This document shows, in pieces, positions 37,385 to 48,589 of a stretch of 64,000 nt of DNA. How positions within the stretch are numbered: position 1 is the stretch's first letter; every line of letters starts with the position of its first letter. Made by a program: the position numbers and the translations under genes. Source of the DNA: Procambarus clarkii. Its lineage: Eukaryota; Arthropoda; Malacostraca; Decapoda; Cambaridae. Below the pieces are notes generated by a model. The model did no database searches and had not been told where the DNA came from. It saw only the letters and a program-made list of their open reading frames with translations. Location of the stretch: positions 19,555,202 through 19,619,201 of the forward strand of contig NC_091156.1 in the NCBI RefSeq assembly GCF_040958095.1, in the 5' to 3' direction.

Positions 37385-37790
37385 TGATGAGAGTGTGTTG
37401 CGAGGATCACCGTACTGCCACCACAGTTATGATGAGAGTGTGTTGCGGGGATCACCGTACTGCCACGACAGTTATGATGAGAGTGTGTTGCGGGGATCAC
37501 CGTACTGCCACCACAGTTATGATGAGAGTGTGTTGCGGGGATCACCGTACTGCCACGACAGTTATGATGAGAGTGTGTTGCGGGGATCACCGTACTGCCA
37601 CCACAGTTATGATGAGAGTGTGTTGCGGGGATCACCGTACTGCCACCACAGTTATGATGAGAGTGTGTTGCGGGGATCACCGTACTGCCACCACAGTTAT
37701 GATGAGAGTGTGTTGCGGGGATCACCGTACTGCCACCACAGTTATGATGAGAGTGTGTTGCGGGGATCACCGTACTGCCACCACAGTTCA
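37385..37790. repeat. 45-bp minisatellite, 9 units
   Basis: Unit GATGAGAGTGTGTTGCGGGG plus ATCACCGTACTGCCACCACAGTTAT split across the period, almost invariant (CCACGACAG in two units). Multiples of three keep three frames open; not considered coding. 37800-38240 beyond it shows nothing recognisable. Confidence 0.92.
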
Positions 37791-38241
37791 ACACACCGCT
37801 ATTTGCTAAGAATTATTTAATTGAATACAAATAATGAGGTATTAGGAAAATGTGAGTTATCTCTCAAAATCACAAACGTGAGTGAATAACAGATCAGAAC
37901 ACAAACACACTGGGTAGTTGAGCGGAAAATTATTACAAAATGAATGTCATATTGTAACTACTGTCATTTTAGAGTTATGCTTATCTCAGTAAGGAACAGT
38001 AAGTCTTATGAAATATGAATTCATTCTTCTTCGCTCTTCAAGTCTTACAGATGTTAACAAAAAGAGGAACAAGCACAATGTGAGGGTGAACCACCTCCTC
38101 GATGATAACACAATGCTCAGAGTTCACATGGTCGTCAAGAATAAAACTATAACCCACTCACTTGACTTTTCAAGTAATAACATTCACAATGTGGCTCAAA
38201 CAATACTCAGGCATTGACACCTTACTGTCTATTTTGTGTAG

Positions 38242-39400
<1,159 letters not shown>

Positions 39401-39881
39401 AACTGTCAATTCAGTTCAATTAGACTCATAGAAAACTGCCCAATTAGACTCATATGAAAACTTCCTCCTGCACCTTTTAGAAATCACACGTGGCAATATA
39501 ATGATATCCCTGACAACAATCGCAGCAGCATTTCTTGAGGTACGATAATGCATGGGAAAATAGAGAGGAAAGAATGTTGGGCCCAACTGGCAGCTTCCTC
39601 TTCTCTCGACGAGGTGAACTTTCTACCTCAGGAGCATTTCACCTACACCGGTGGACGTCTTGACTTAAATGCATGACGCCGCAACATAGGTTGCTGGAGC
39701 TCAGCCCAATACCCACCCGGTAGATCGATACACCCAACACTATACCAAGGCTTCCTGTCCCCGAGGAGGCCATAGGGATTATGGCCAACAAGTAGACTAG
39801 ACTAGGTAAAAAAGATATGCTGTTGCATGTGCTCATGTGTGTGTATAATGCTTCAACCGTTGTTGGAACGTTGCTGTGCAG

Positions 39882-40053
39882 TGCCAGACTCGTGGGGCAA
39901 GGTGCCGGACGGGTTGTTGACGGGGAACTTCCAGCCGTGGGGGATGATGGAGGAGTGCACGATGTTGCACGTGCACGAGCTCATCGACTTTCCTCTCAAG
40001 CCCTTCGACCTCAACACCACCTTCGACGGGAAGTACTGCGCCGTCTCCTTCAG
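39882..40053 (+). CDS. NRF-6-like acyltransferase, exon 3
   Basis: A 172-base exon, entry phase 1 and exit phase 2, with acceptor GCTGTGCAG and donor GTGAGA. It encodes about residues 120-176: LPDSWGKVPDGLLTGNFQPW, then GMMEECTMLHVHELIDFPLK and FDGKYCAVSF. The DSWGK.P.G...GN...G...EC pattern is the most recognisable signature of the NRF domain family, and it contributes two conserved-type cysteines. An alternative acceptor four bases of coding later (TGCCAG) would also keep frame but lose the DSWGK start. Confidence 0.93.
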
Positions 40054-40089
40054 GTGAGAAGGCGAGGCTGTGAGGCCCGGGAAGGGGAG

Positions 40090-40765
40090 TACACACTCTA
40101 CCATCCTCCTAACACGGAAGTACTTACAGGAACCACTTGGTCGAAAGAACCAAAATACTGAAAGTGACGGACCGCCAGAGAGTTGACTTTTGTATTAATG
40201 AATTTGGACATATGGGGAAACTTTTTTTAATTGCATCATAAACACATTAATAACCTCTCCAGCAATACTAGGCCTAATTCACGCTATCCTAGGCCTAATA
40301 TAGTATATATGTGCTATACTAGGCCTAGGAATATTTACGTTTGATATTAACCTTTATTTTTTCTAGACTCTATAAAATAAACAGTACAAAAAGGAAAATT
40401 TCTGGTGGTCCTTCACTACATATTGTAACTTTCTGGTGGTCCTTCACTACATATTGGTACTTTCTGGTGGTCCTTCACTACATATTGGTACTTTCTGGTG
40501 GTCCTTCACTACATATTGTAACTTTCTGGTGGTCCTTTACTACATATTGTAACTTTCTGGGGGTCCTTTACTACATATTGTAACTTTCTGGTGGTCCTTT
40601 ACTACATATTGTAACTTTCTGGTGGTCCTTCACTACATATTGTAACTTTCTGGTGGTCCTTCACTACATATTATAACTTTCTGGTGGTCCTTCACTACAT
40701 ATTATAACTTTCCACCAAATAATTGCTATTAGTATTGTCATTTCAGGAGGAGCGGCTGGTGTTAT
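40090..40765. mobile_element. MITE-V copy B with 31-bp internal minisatellite
   Basis: Left part near CTACCATCCTCCTAACACGG and right end TTTCAGGAGGAGCGGCTGG form an imperfect terminal inverted repeat. The inside contains TATACTAGGCCTAGG blocks and about ten units of CTTTCTGGTGGTCCTTCACT plus ACATATTGTAA (40395-40715). No protein is encoded. Confidence 0.7.
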
Positions 40766-40809
40766 CTAATTCTATTTTTAGAGGACATGTCTTCTGTCAC
40801 AATATTCTC

Positions 40810-41890
40810 CAGTCCGGCGCCTACACTCCACGCCCACACCCCACGCCCACACTCCACGCCCACACCCTACGCCTACACTCCACGCCCACACCCCACGCCC
40901 ACACTCCACGCCCACACCCCAACACCTACACTCCACGTCCACACTCCACACCTACACTCCACGCCCACACTCCACGCCTACACTCCACGCCCACACTCCA
41001 CGCCCACACTCCACACCTACACCCCACGCCCACACCCCACGCCCACACTCCAACACCTACACTAAACGCCTACAATCCACGCCCACACCCCAACACCTAC
41101 ACTCCACGCCCACACTCCAACACCTACACTCCACGCCTACACTCCACGCCCTCACCCCAACACCTACACTCCACGCCCACACCCCAACACCTACACTCCA
41201 CGCCCACACTCCAACACCTACACTCCGCGCCTACACTCCACGCCCACACTCCACGCCCACACCCACACCTACACTCCACGCCCACATTCCACTCCCACAC
41301 TCCACTCCCACACTCCACCCCCACACTCCACGCTCACACCACACGAGCACACCCCACGCCCACACCCCACGCCCACACCGCACGCCCACACCCCACGCCC
41401 ACATTCCACGCCCACACTCCACCCCCACACCCCACGCCCACACTCCACGCCCACACCACACGAGCACACCCCATGACCACACCCCACGCCTACACCCCAC
41501 GCCCACACCCCACGCCCACACTCCACGCCCACACCACACGAGCACACCCCACGCCCACACCCCATGCCCACACTCCACGCCCACACCACACTAGCACACC
41601 CCATGCCCACACCCCACGCCCACACCCCACGCCCACACTCCACGCCCACACCACACGAGCACACCCCACACCCACACTCCACGCCCACACCCCACGCCCA
41701 CACTCCACCCCCACACCGCACGCCCACACTTCACGCCCACACTCCAACACCTACACTCCACGCCCACACTCCAACACCTACACTCCACGCCCACACCCCA
41801 CGCCCACACCTACACTCCACGCCCACATTCCACGCCCACACTCCACACCTACACTCCACGCCCACACCCCACGCCCACAACCACTATAAC
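40810..41890. repeat. Short-unit minisatellite (CCACGCCCACACT)
   Basis: About 1.08 kb of 11-13-bp units with variants CACCTACACT and CACACGAGCA. It ends about 18 bases before exon 4, so the acceptor region TGGCTGTCTTCAG is the only unique sequence left. The 388-residue frame is repeat-derived. Confidence 0.92.
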
Positions 41891-41907
41891 CACTTGGCTG
41901 TCTTCAG

Positions 41908-42031
41908 GAAGAGCACAGATGTGGAGGAGCAGCCGGGCCCGCAGCCTCGTATTGGAGCCTTCATGCCCGCCATCCCTCTCTACTTCTACGGCACCTGTAT
42001 GCCCTCCTCCTGTGCTGCTGACGACCTCAGG
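41908..42031 (+). CDS. NRF-6-like acyltransferase, exon 4
   Basis: A 124-base exon, entry phase 2 and exit phase 0. It encodes about residues 177-218: KSTDVEEQPGPQPRIGAFMP, AIPLYFYGTCMPSSCAADDLR. The LYFYGTCMPSSC stretch matches the family's G.C.P..C cysteine pair. The donor GTGAGT at 42032 lies inside the first unit of a 40-bp minisatellite that copies the exon end and donor nine times. Only the first donor keeps the frame into exon 5, since read-through meets TGA after ten codons. Confidence 0.92.
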
Positions 42032-42370
42032 GTGAGTGTCTCCCTCCTCCTGTGCTGCTGACGACCTCAGGGTGAGTGTCTCCCTCCTCCTGTGCTGCTG
42101 ACGACCTCAGGGTGAGTGTCTCCCTCCTCCTGTGCTGCTGACGACCTCAGGGTGAGTGTCTCCCTCCTCCTGTGCCGCTGACGACCTCAGGGTGAGTGTC
42201 TCCCTCCTCCTGTGCTGCTGACGACCTCAGGGTGAGTGTCTCCCTCCTCCTGTGCTGCTGACGACCTCAGGGTGAGTGTCTCCCTCCTCCTGTGCTGCTG
42301 ACGACCTCAGGGTGAGTGTCTCCCTCCTCCTGTGCTGCTGACGACCTCAGGGTGAGTGTCTCCCTCCTCC
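42021..42370 (+). repeat. 40-bp minisatellite duplicating exon 4 end and splice donor
   Basis: Nearly nine units of ACGACCTCAGGGTGAGTGTC plus TCCCTCCTCCTGTGCTGCTG. Each carries the last exon bases and a consensus 5' splice site. Candidate donors lie at 42032, 42072, 42112 and so on to 42352. Confidence 0.93.
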
Positions 42371-42375
42371 TGAAG

Positions 42376-43040
42376 CTCACGGTGAGAGTATAAAGGTCAT
42401 GGTGAGAGTGTGAAGGTCATGGTGAGAGTGTGAAGGTCATGGTGAGAGTGTGAAGGTCATGGTGAGAGTGTGAAGGTCATGGTGAGAGTATAAAGGTCAT
42501 GGTGAGAGTATAAAGGTCATAGTGAGAGTGTAAAGGTCATAGTGAGAGTATAAAGGTCATGGTGAGAGTATAAAGGTCATGGTGAGAGTATAAAGGTCAT
42601 GGTGAGAGTGTAAAGGTCATGGTGAGAGTATAAAGGTCATGGTGAGAGTGTAAAGGTCATAGTGAGAGTATAAAGGTCATAGTGAGAGTATAAAGGTCAT
42701 GGTGAGAGTGTAAAGGTCATGGTGAGAGTATAAAGGTCATAGTGAGAGTATAAAGGTCATGGTGAGAGTATAAAGGTCATGGTGAGAGTGTAAAGGTCAT
42801 GGTGAGAGTATAAAGGTCATAGTGAGAGTATAAAGGTCATAGTGAGAGTATAAAGGTCATGGTGAGAGTGTAAAGGTCATGGTGAGAGTATAAAGGTCAT
42901 AGTGAGAGTATAAAGGTCATAGTGAGAGTATAAAGGTCATAGTGAGAGTATAAAGGTCATGGTGAGAATATAAAGGTCATGGTGAGAGTGTAAAGGTCAT
43001 AGTGAGAGTATAAAGGTCATAGTGAGAGTATAAAGGTCGA
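42376..43040 (+). repeat. 20-bp minisatellite (GGTGAGAGTATAAAGGTCAT)
   Basis: About 33 units, most containing GGTGAG, which resembles a weak splice donor on the sense strand. In intron 4, directly following the donor-repeat array. Confidence 0.93.
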
Positions 43041-43146
43041 GGTAAAATCACAATAGCCATTGTAAGGAAGACTTGGGACAACCAAGAAAGTGGTGGTAAA
43101 TCTATCCCAGTGCAGGAGACACTAAGGTGCCCTTCGTCAGCTTCTC

Positions 43147-43178
43147 AGTGCCAGTACATATATATATGTACTGGCACT
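43147..43178. other. 32-bp perfect palindrome before exon 5
   Basis: AGTGCCAGTACATA and its complement meet through TA repeats, about 80 bases upstream of the exon 5 acceptor. It could place a hairpin near the branch-point region. Confidence 0.8.
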
Positions 43179-43258
43179 ACATATTACCACATATATATAT
43201 ATATATATATATGGTAATATATAGTTGCTTAACGTATTAATAGTGTTGGTGTTGGCAG

Positions 43259-43365
43259 GCGAGTTTGGACGCCAGGATGAGCGCTCTCGGGAAGCAGACC
43301 TCCGCTGTTGACTGTCAGACCAGGAATGACACCAAGACCCTGGAAGCTGCCGACATTGTTGTCAT
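43259..43365 (+). CDS. NRF-6-like acyltransferase, exon 5
   Basis: A 107-base exon, entry phase 0 and exit phase 2, between acceptor TTGGCAG and donor GTGAGC. It encodes about residues 219-253: ASLDARMSALGKQTSAVDCQ, TRNDTKTLEAADIVVM. It includes the last NRF-domain cysteine (VDC) and the hydrophilic linker leading to the first membrane helix in exon 6. Family resemblance is weaker here, but phase and position fit. Confidence 0.83.
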
Positions 43366-43399
43366 GTGAGCCAACCTGCTTAATGCCGGTGTCACATTA

Positions 43400-43740
43400 T
43401 TGGTTTTCTTGGGTACTAAGTGTTATTTTGTGACTGATTGTGCCTTCAACATAGAGAAAATAGATGTAATTCCCCTCAATCTTAGTACTGACCTTAGATT
43501 CAGACAGTTGAAGGGAGATGTCTTGAAGGTACCTGAAGGCTGCCGACGCCTGGTACAATGTGCCACAGCTTTAGAAAAGGCGTCGACAGCCTTCACCTAT
43601 CTTCAAGACGTCTTCCCTAAGCCGTCTGAGGCAAAAGTCAGAGCACAGTTTGAGGTGAACAGCAATATGAAATACTCAGGAATACTGTGAAGGCATTCCC
43701 AAGCAGAACATAACAGTTACTACTCAGGAGCAGAAAATGT
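43400..43740. other. Unrecognised intronic segment with a 96-codon frame
   Basis: A plus-strand frame (43400-43690) gives MVFLGTKCYFVTDCAFNIEK and onward, with no recognised domain. CTGCCGACGCCTGGT and the later AAGGCGTCGACAGCC make an internal inverted repeat. It may be a decayed mobile element. Confidence 0.3.
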
Positions 43741-43764
43741 GTTACTTTGTGTTATTTTGTGTTA

Positions 43765-45512
43765 CATCTCTCAGTCCTGTGTTGAGTATGAGTGTTGTGT
43801 GTAGTGGTGTAGCTCTCAGTCCTGTGTTGAGTATGAGTGTTGTGTGTAGTGGTGTAGCTCTCAGTCCTGTGTTGAGTATGAGTGTTGTGTGTAGTGGTGC
43901 AGCTCTCAGTCCTGTGTTGTGTATAGTGGTGCAGCTCTCAGTCCTGTGTTGAGTATGAGTGTTGTGTGTAGTGGTGCAGCTCTCAGTCCTGTGTTGAGTA
44001 TGAGTGTTGTGTGTAGTGGTGCAGCTCTCAGTCCTGTGTTGTGTATAGTGGTGCAGCTCTCAGTCCTGTGTTGTGTATAGTGGTGCAGCTCTCAGTCCTG
44101 TGTTGAGTATGAGTGTTGTGTGTAGTGGTGCAGCTCTCAGTCCTGTGTTGAGTATGAGTGTTGTGTGTAGTGGTGCAGCTCTCAGACCTGTGTTGAGTAT
44201 GAGTGTTGTGTATAGTGGTGCAGCTCTCAGTCCTGTGTTGTGTATAGTGGTGCAGCTCTCAGTCATGTGTTGTGTGTAGTGGTGCAGCTCTCAGTCCTGT
44301 GTTGAGTATGAGTGTTGTGTGTAGTGGGGTAGCTCTCAGTCCTGTGTTGAGTATGAGTGTTGTGTGTAGTGGTGCAGCTCTCAGTCCTGTGTTGAGTATG
44401 AGTGTTGTGTGTAGTGGTGCAGCTCTCAGTCCTGTGCTGAGTATTAGTGTTGTGTGTAGTGGTGCAGCTCTCAGTCCTGTGTTGAGTATGAGTGTTGTGT
44501 ATAGTGGTGTAGCTCTCAGTCCTTTGTTGAGTATGAGTGTTGTGTGTAGGGGGGGCTGCTCTCAGTCCTGTGTTGAGTATGAGTGTTGTGTATAGTGGTG
44601 TAGCTCTCAGTCCTGTGTTGAGTATGAGTGTTGTGTGTAGTGGTGCTGCTCTCAGTCCTGTGTTGTGTGTAGTGGTGCAGCTCTCAGTCCTGTGTTGAGT
44701 ATGAGTGTTGTGTGTAGTGGTGCAGCTCTCAGTCCTGTGTTGAGTATGAGTGTTGAGTGTAGTGGTGTAGCTCTCAGTCCTTTGTTGAGTATGAGTGTTG
44801 TGTATAGTGGTGCAGCTCTCAGTCCTGTGTTGAGTATGAGTGTTGTGTGTAGGGGGGGCAGCTCTCAGTCCTGTGTTGAGTATGAGTGTTGTGTATAGTG
44901 GTGTAGCTCTCAGTCCTGTGTTGAGTATGAGTGTTGTGTGTAGTGGTGCAGCTCTCAGTCCTGTGTTGTGTGTAGTGGTGCAGCTCTCAGTCCTGTGTTG
45001 AGTATGAGTGTTGTGTGTAGTGGTGCAGCTCTCAGTCCTGTGTTGTGTGTAGTGGTGCAGCTCTCAGTCCTGTGTTGAGTATGAGTGTTGTGTGTAGTGG
45101 TGCAGCTCTCAGTCCTGTGTTGAGTATGAGTGTTGTGTGTAGTGGTGCAGCTCTCAGTCCTGTGTTGAGTATGAGTGTTGTGTGTAGTGGTGTAGCTCTC
45201 AGTCCTGTGTTGAGTATGAGTGTTGTGTGTAGTGGTGCAGCTCTCAGTCCTGTGTTGAGTATGAGTGTTGTGTGTAGTGGTGCAGCTCTCAGTCCTGTGT
45301 TGAGTATGAGTGTTGTGTGTAGTGGTGTAGCTCTCAGTCCTGTGTTGAGTATGAGTGTTGTGTGTAGTGGTGTAGCTCTCAGTCCTGTGTTGAGTATGAG
45401 TGTTGTGTGTAGTGGTGCAGCTCTCAGTCCTGTGTTGAGTATGAGTGTTGTGTGTAGTGGTGCAGCTCTCAGTCCTGTGTTGAGTATGAGTGTTGTGTGT
45501 AGGGGGGGGGGC
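43765..45512. repeat. 45-bp minisatellite in intron 5
   Basis: About 38 units of GTGGTGCAGCTCTCAGTCCT plus GTGTTGAGTATGAGTGTTGTGTGTA split over the period, mixed with ~22-bp short units lacking the GAGTATGAGTGTTGT part. Open frames of up to 173 codons arise from the multiple-of-three period. Confidence 0.93.
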
Positions 45513-45673
45513 AGCACACTGAGAGACTGGTCACTGGATCCACTACACCCTGTCCTGAAAGGATGAATTACATATGAATCAAATTATACTGATGCAATGA
45601 TAAGTAGATTTGCAACACGTTGTGTTATGCTCTCAGTATATATATTCCTATATGGCCGCTGCTGCTCCTGCAG

Positions 45674-45765
45674 TGTTGTGCTGACCGTCCTCGGGGGTCT
45701 TCTCCTCGCTGGTGCTGCCCTCGACATCGGCATCAACTACTCCGATCACCAGCAGCTTCGAAAAG
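45674..45765 (+). CDS. NRF-6-like acyltransferase, exon 6
   Basis: A 92-base exon, entry phase 2 and exit phase 1, between acceptor CTCCTGCAG and donor GTCAGT. It encodes about residues 254-284: IVVLTVLGGLLLAGAALDIG, INYSDHQQLRK. The hydrophobic run VVLTVLGGLLLAGAALDIGI is the first transmembrane helix, separating the luminal NRF domain from the acyltransferase-3 region as in the family. Confidence 0.88.
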
Positions 45766-45799
45766 GTCAGTCAGAATTTATGTGATAAAACTTGCATAA

Positions 45800-46137
45800 C
45801 GTAGACTCTATAAGCGGCAAAGATTTTGTGAAAAAATCTTTGGTTCATTCTCAAGTGATGTTACAGTACAGGACATTATATTTATACTAACAGTGGGTCA
45901 GGTGAATACAAATGGATCGAACGATGGGGTCAGGTGTAAACAATAGGTAAACATAAGGGTAAAGAGCATAGTGGGTGCTGTTTGTCGAGCAGTGTCTTTG
46001 ATGTTGGCATCTTCAAGTTCTAGTCTTGTTCTCATTCTCATGGTGGGTAGAGTGAATAGTTCCGTAATTTGAGTATTTGTGGTAGGTTGTTCTATTTTTA
46101 TGTGGATTGCTTATTACAATTTTATGTGGATTGCTTA
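45800..46137 (-). pseudogene. PLE-C nuclease C terminus fragment
   Basis: The minus strand reads ITELFTLPTMRMRTRLELED, then ANIKDTARQTAP, a Penelope-like C-terminal tail comparable to the LPTSRLRSNIEAS end of PLE-A but from another family. It is followed by a 3' region. Its outer end turns back on itself at about 46133 (GATTGCTTAAGCAATC). Confidence 0.6.
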
Positions 46138-46198
46138 AGCAATCCATATATAAATTGAACAACCTACCATAAATATTCAAATTACGGAACTATTCACA
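46050..46198. other. ~65-bp-arm palindrome
   Basis: GTGAATAGTTCCGTAATTTG and AGGTTGTTC on the left recur as complements (GAACAACCT, CAAATTACGGAACTATTCAC) on the right around the centre at 46133. The left arm has an extra repeat of TTTTATGTGGATTGCTTA. Confidence 0.8.
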
Positions 46199-46199
46199 T

Positions 46200-46980
46200 T
46201 ATAAATTCCAGGGTAATTGATAAATTAACTCTCCAAAATTCATTCTTAATTTCTGGTCTGACGCCTGAACGCGTTTCGTAATGCTTATTACATTTTCAAA
46301 GACATAGTTTACATATAAAAATGTAAATGTAGGCAGTATATAGGCAAGACAACAACGTCTCTTTCTTGGCAATTAACTATGCACAAACAACAGAGCTCCA
46401 TCAAGGAACATTAAATCTCTTCTCACAACCAGACCATCACCAGAGAAATCTTAACAAGCAACACAGAAATCATCGACAAATACAGCGATAGCAGAAGACT
46501 CGACATCAGCGAGGCACTACACATCAAAAAGTCAACACCAGCAATCAACAGCCAATTAATGCACAACTGAATTCTACCCACTTCAAGATCCCGAACCAAC
46601 ATAGAAGCAGCAATAGGAAGTATGGGCCAATAGACCTTCTGCAGTTACTTCCATTCTTATGTTTTCATACCCAATTTATACCCATTGTTTCGTGTTCTGG
46701 CATATGCTCTGTCAGCTCACCCAAAACAAGTATAAGTGTGATATATTTTTATGCGTAAACTAAGTCTTTGAAAATGTAAAAAGCATTACGAAACGCGTTC
46801 AGGCGACAGACCAGAAATAAAGAATGAATTTTGGAGAGTTAATTTATCAATTACCCTCGACAGTGAAGACGAACGTAAGAAATATTGAGAATATTCGTGT
46901 TAGAATTATTAATCTTACCCTTTCGGTCATATTCAACAACATTTGTTTACAAGAAAGACTGAAGACTGCTACAAAAATAT
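46200..46980 (+). pseudogene. PLE-A relic with inverted termini
   Basis: A minus-oriented terminus (about 46200-46315) is joined to a plus-oriented GIY-YIG fragment (QYIGKTTTSLSW, then MHKQQSSIKEH and a stop, then TEIIDKYSDSRRLDISEALH, 46330-46640), then the 3' region and plus-oriented terminus (46750-46980). Hammerhead-like layouts occur at 46256-46303 (minus) and 46763-46811 (plus). The plus one has A where the U before the cleavage base should be. Confidence 0.85.
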
Positions 46981-46989
46981 GCTAGTATA

Positions 46990-47198
<209 letters not shown>

Positions 47199-47464
47199 AC
47201 CACAGCAATAAGACAACCCCTCGGCAGCCTAATAAGATAACAACTAACCCCTGCACCAGCTGATAAGATGATAACTTCTCCACAGGAGCACATTGTCATG
47301 CCACGCTCCCTAGTCAGCCTCGTGGCCAGAACTTTCCCTCGTAAATCAGTGAACTTCCTGGCCTCAAATATGTAAGTTCAAAATGTCTAGGGTTGAGTGT
47401 AAATCTAAGTAAAAACCACCAGTTTACTGGGGCGAACTTATCTACATGACACAACTTTTTTACA

Positions 47465-47467
<3 letters not shown>

Positions 47468-47560
<93 letters not shown>
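47468..47560. repeat. (TA)n tract
   Basis: Pure TA run leading into FB copy 10. Confidence 0.95.
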
Positions 47561-48054
<494 letters not shown>

Positions 48055-48141
48055 GTACCTAGTAGCCAGAACGCACTTCTCAGCCAACTATGGAAGGCCA
48101 ACTATGGAAGGCCCTTCTATATATATATATATATATATATA

Positions 48142-48262
48142 TAGAAGGGAGTACCACCTCTAGCTGGAAGAAGGGGGACCCATAGCCTCGGGGGAAACCA
48201 CGCATAACGCATTAGAGGGAATGTATATCTTGTAACCATCAAATGCATAATAAAGCAAAAAA

Positions 48263-48268
<6 letters not shown>
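48142..48268 (-). repeat. TA-E element copy
   Basis: Inverted relative to 13795-13954 and 26021-26082 (GAGTACCACCTCTAGCTGG, CCCATAGCCTCGG), flanked by TA on both sides. (TA)n follows at 48270-48356 and, after the second 53-bp repeat, at 48435-48520. Confidence 0.6.
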
Positions 48269-48360
<92 letters not shown>

Positions 48361-48413
48361 CCCATCAGTGATGTGAAATTAGAGTCATTAAACTACAATC
48401 TTGATAAGATAAC
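48361..48413. repeat. 53-bp direct repeat, second copy
   Basis: Matches 47144-47198, then continues with a partial repeat of itself (AGTCATTAACAACAATCTTGAT) before (TA)n. Confidence 0.85.
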
Positions 48414-48432
48414 AAGTCATTAACAACAATCT

Positions 48433-48509
<77 letters not shown>

Positions 48510-48589
48510 TATATATATAGATTTATGCATACCCACAACCAAGTAAAAAACAAATAGGTTAACACAAGCACAATTCACAGCATTTCACC

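Noticed and set aside
40723..41889. 388-residue His/Thr/Pro repeat frame
   Set aside because: Product of the CCACGCCCACACT array in intron 3, ending just before a true exon in another context.
47287..47372. Possible extra exon (frame EHIVMPRSLVSLVARTFPRK between AG and GTAAG)
   Set aside because: Exons 6 and 7 already join in phase, and the peptide has no family resemblance.
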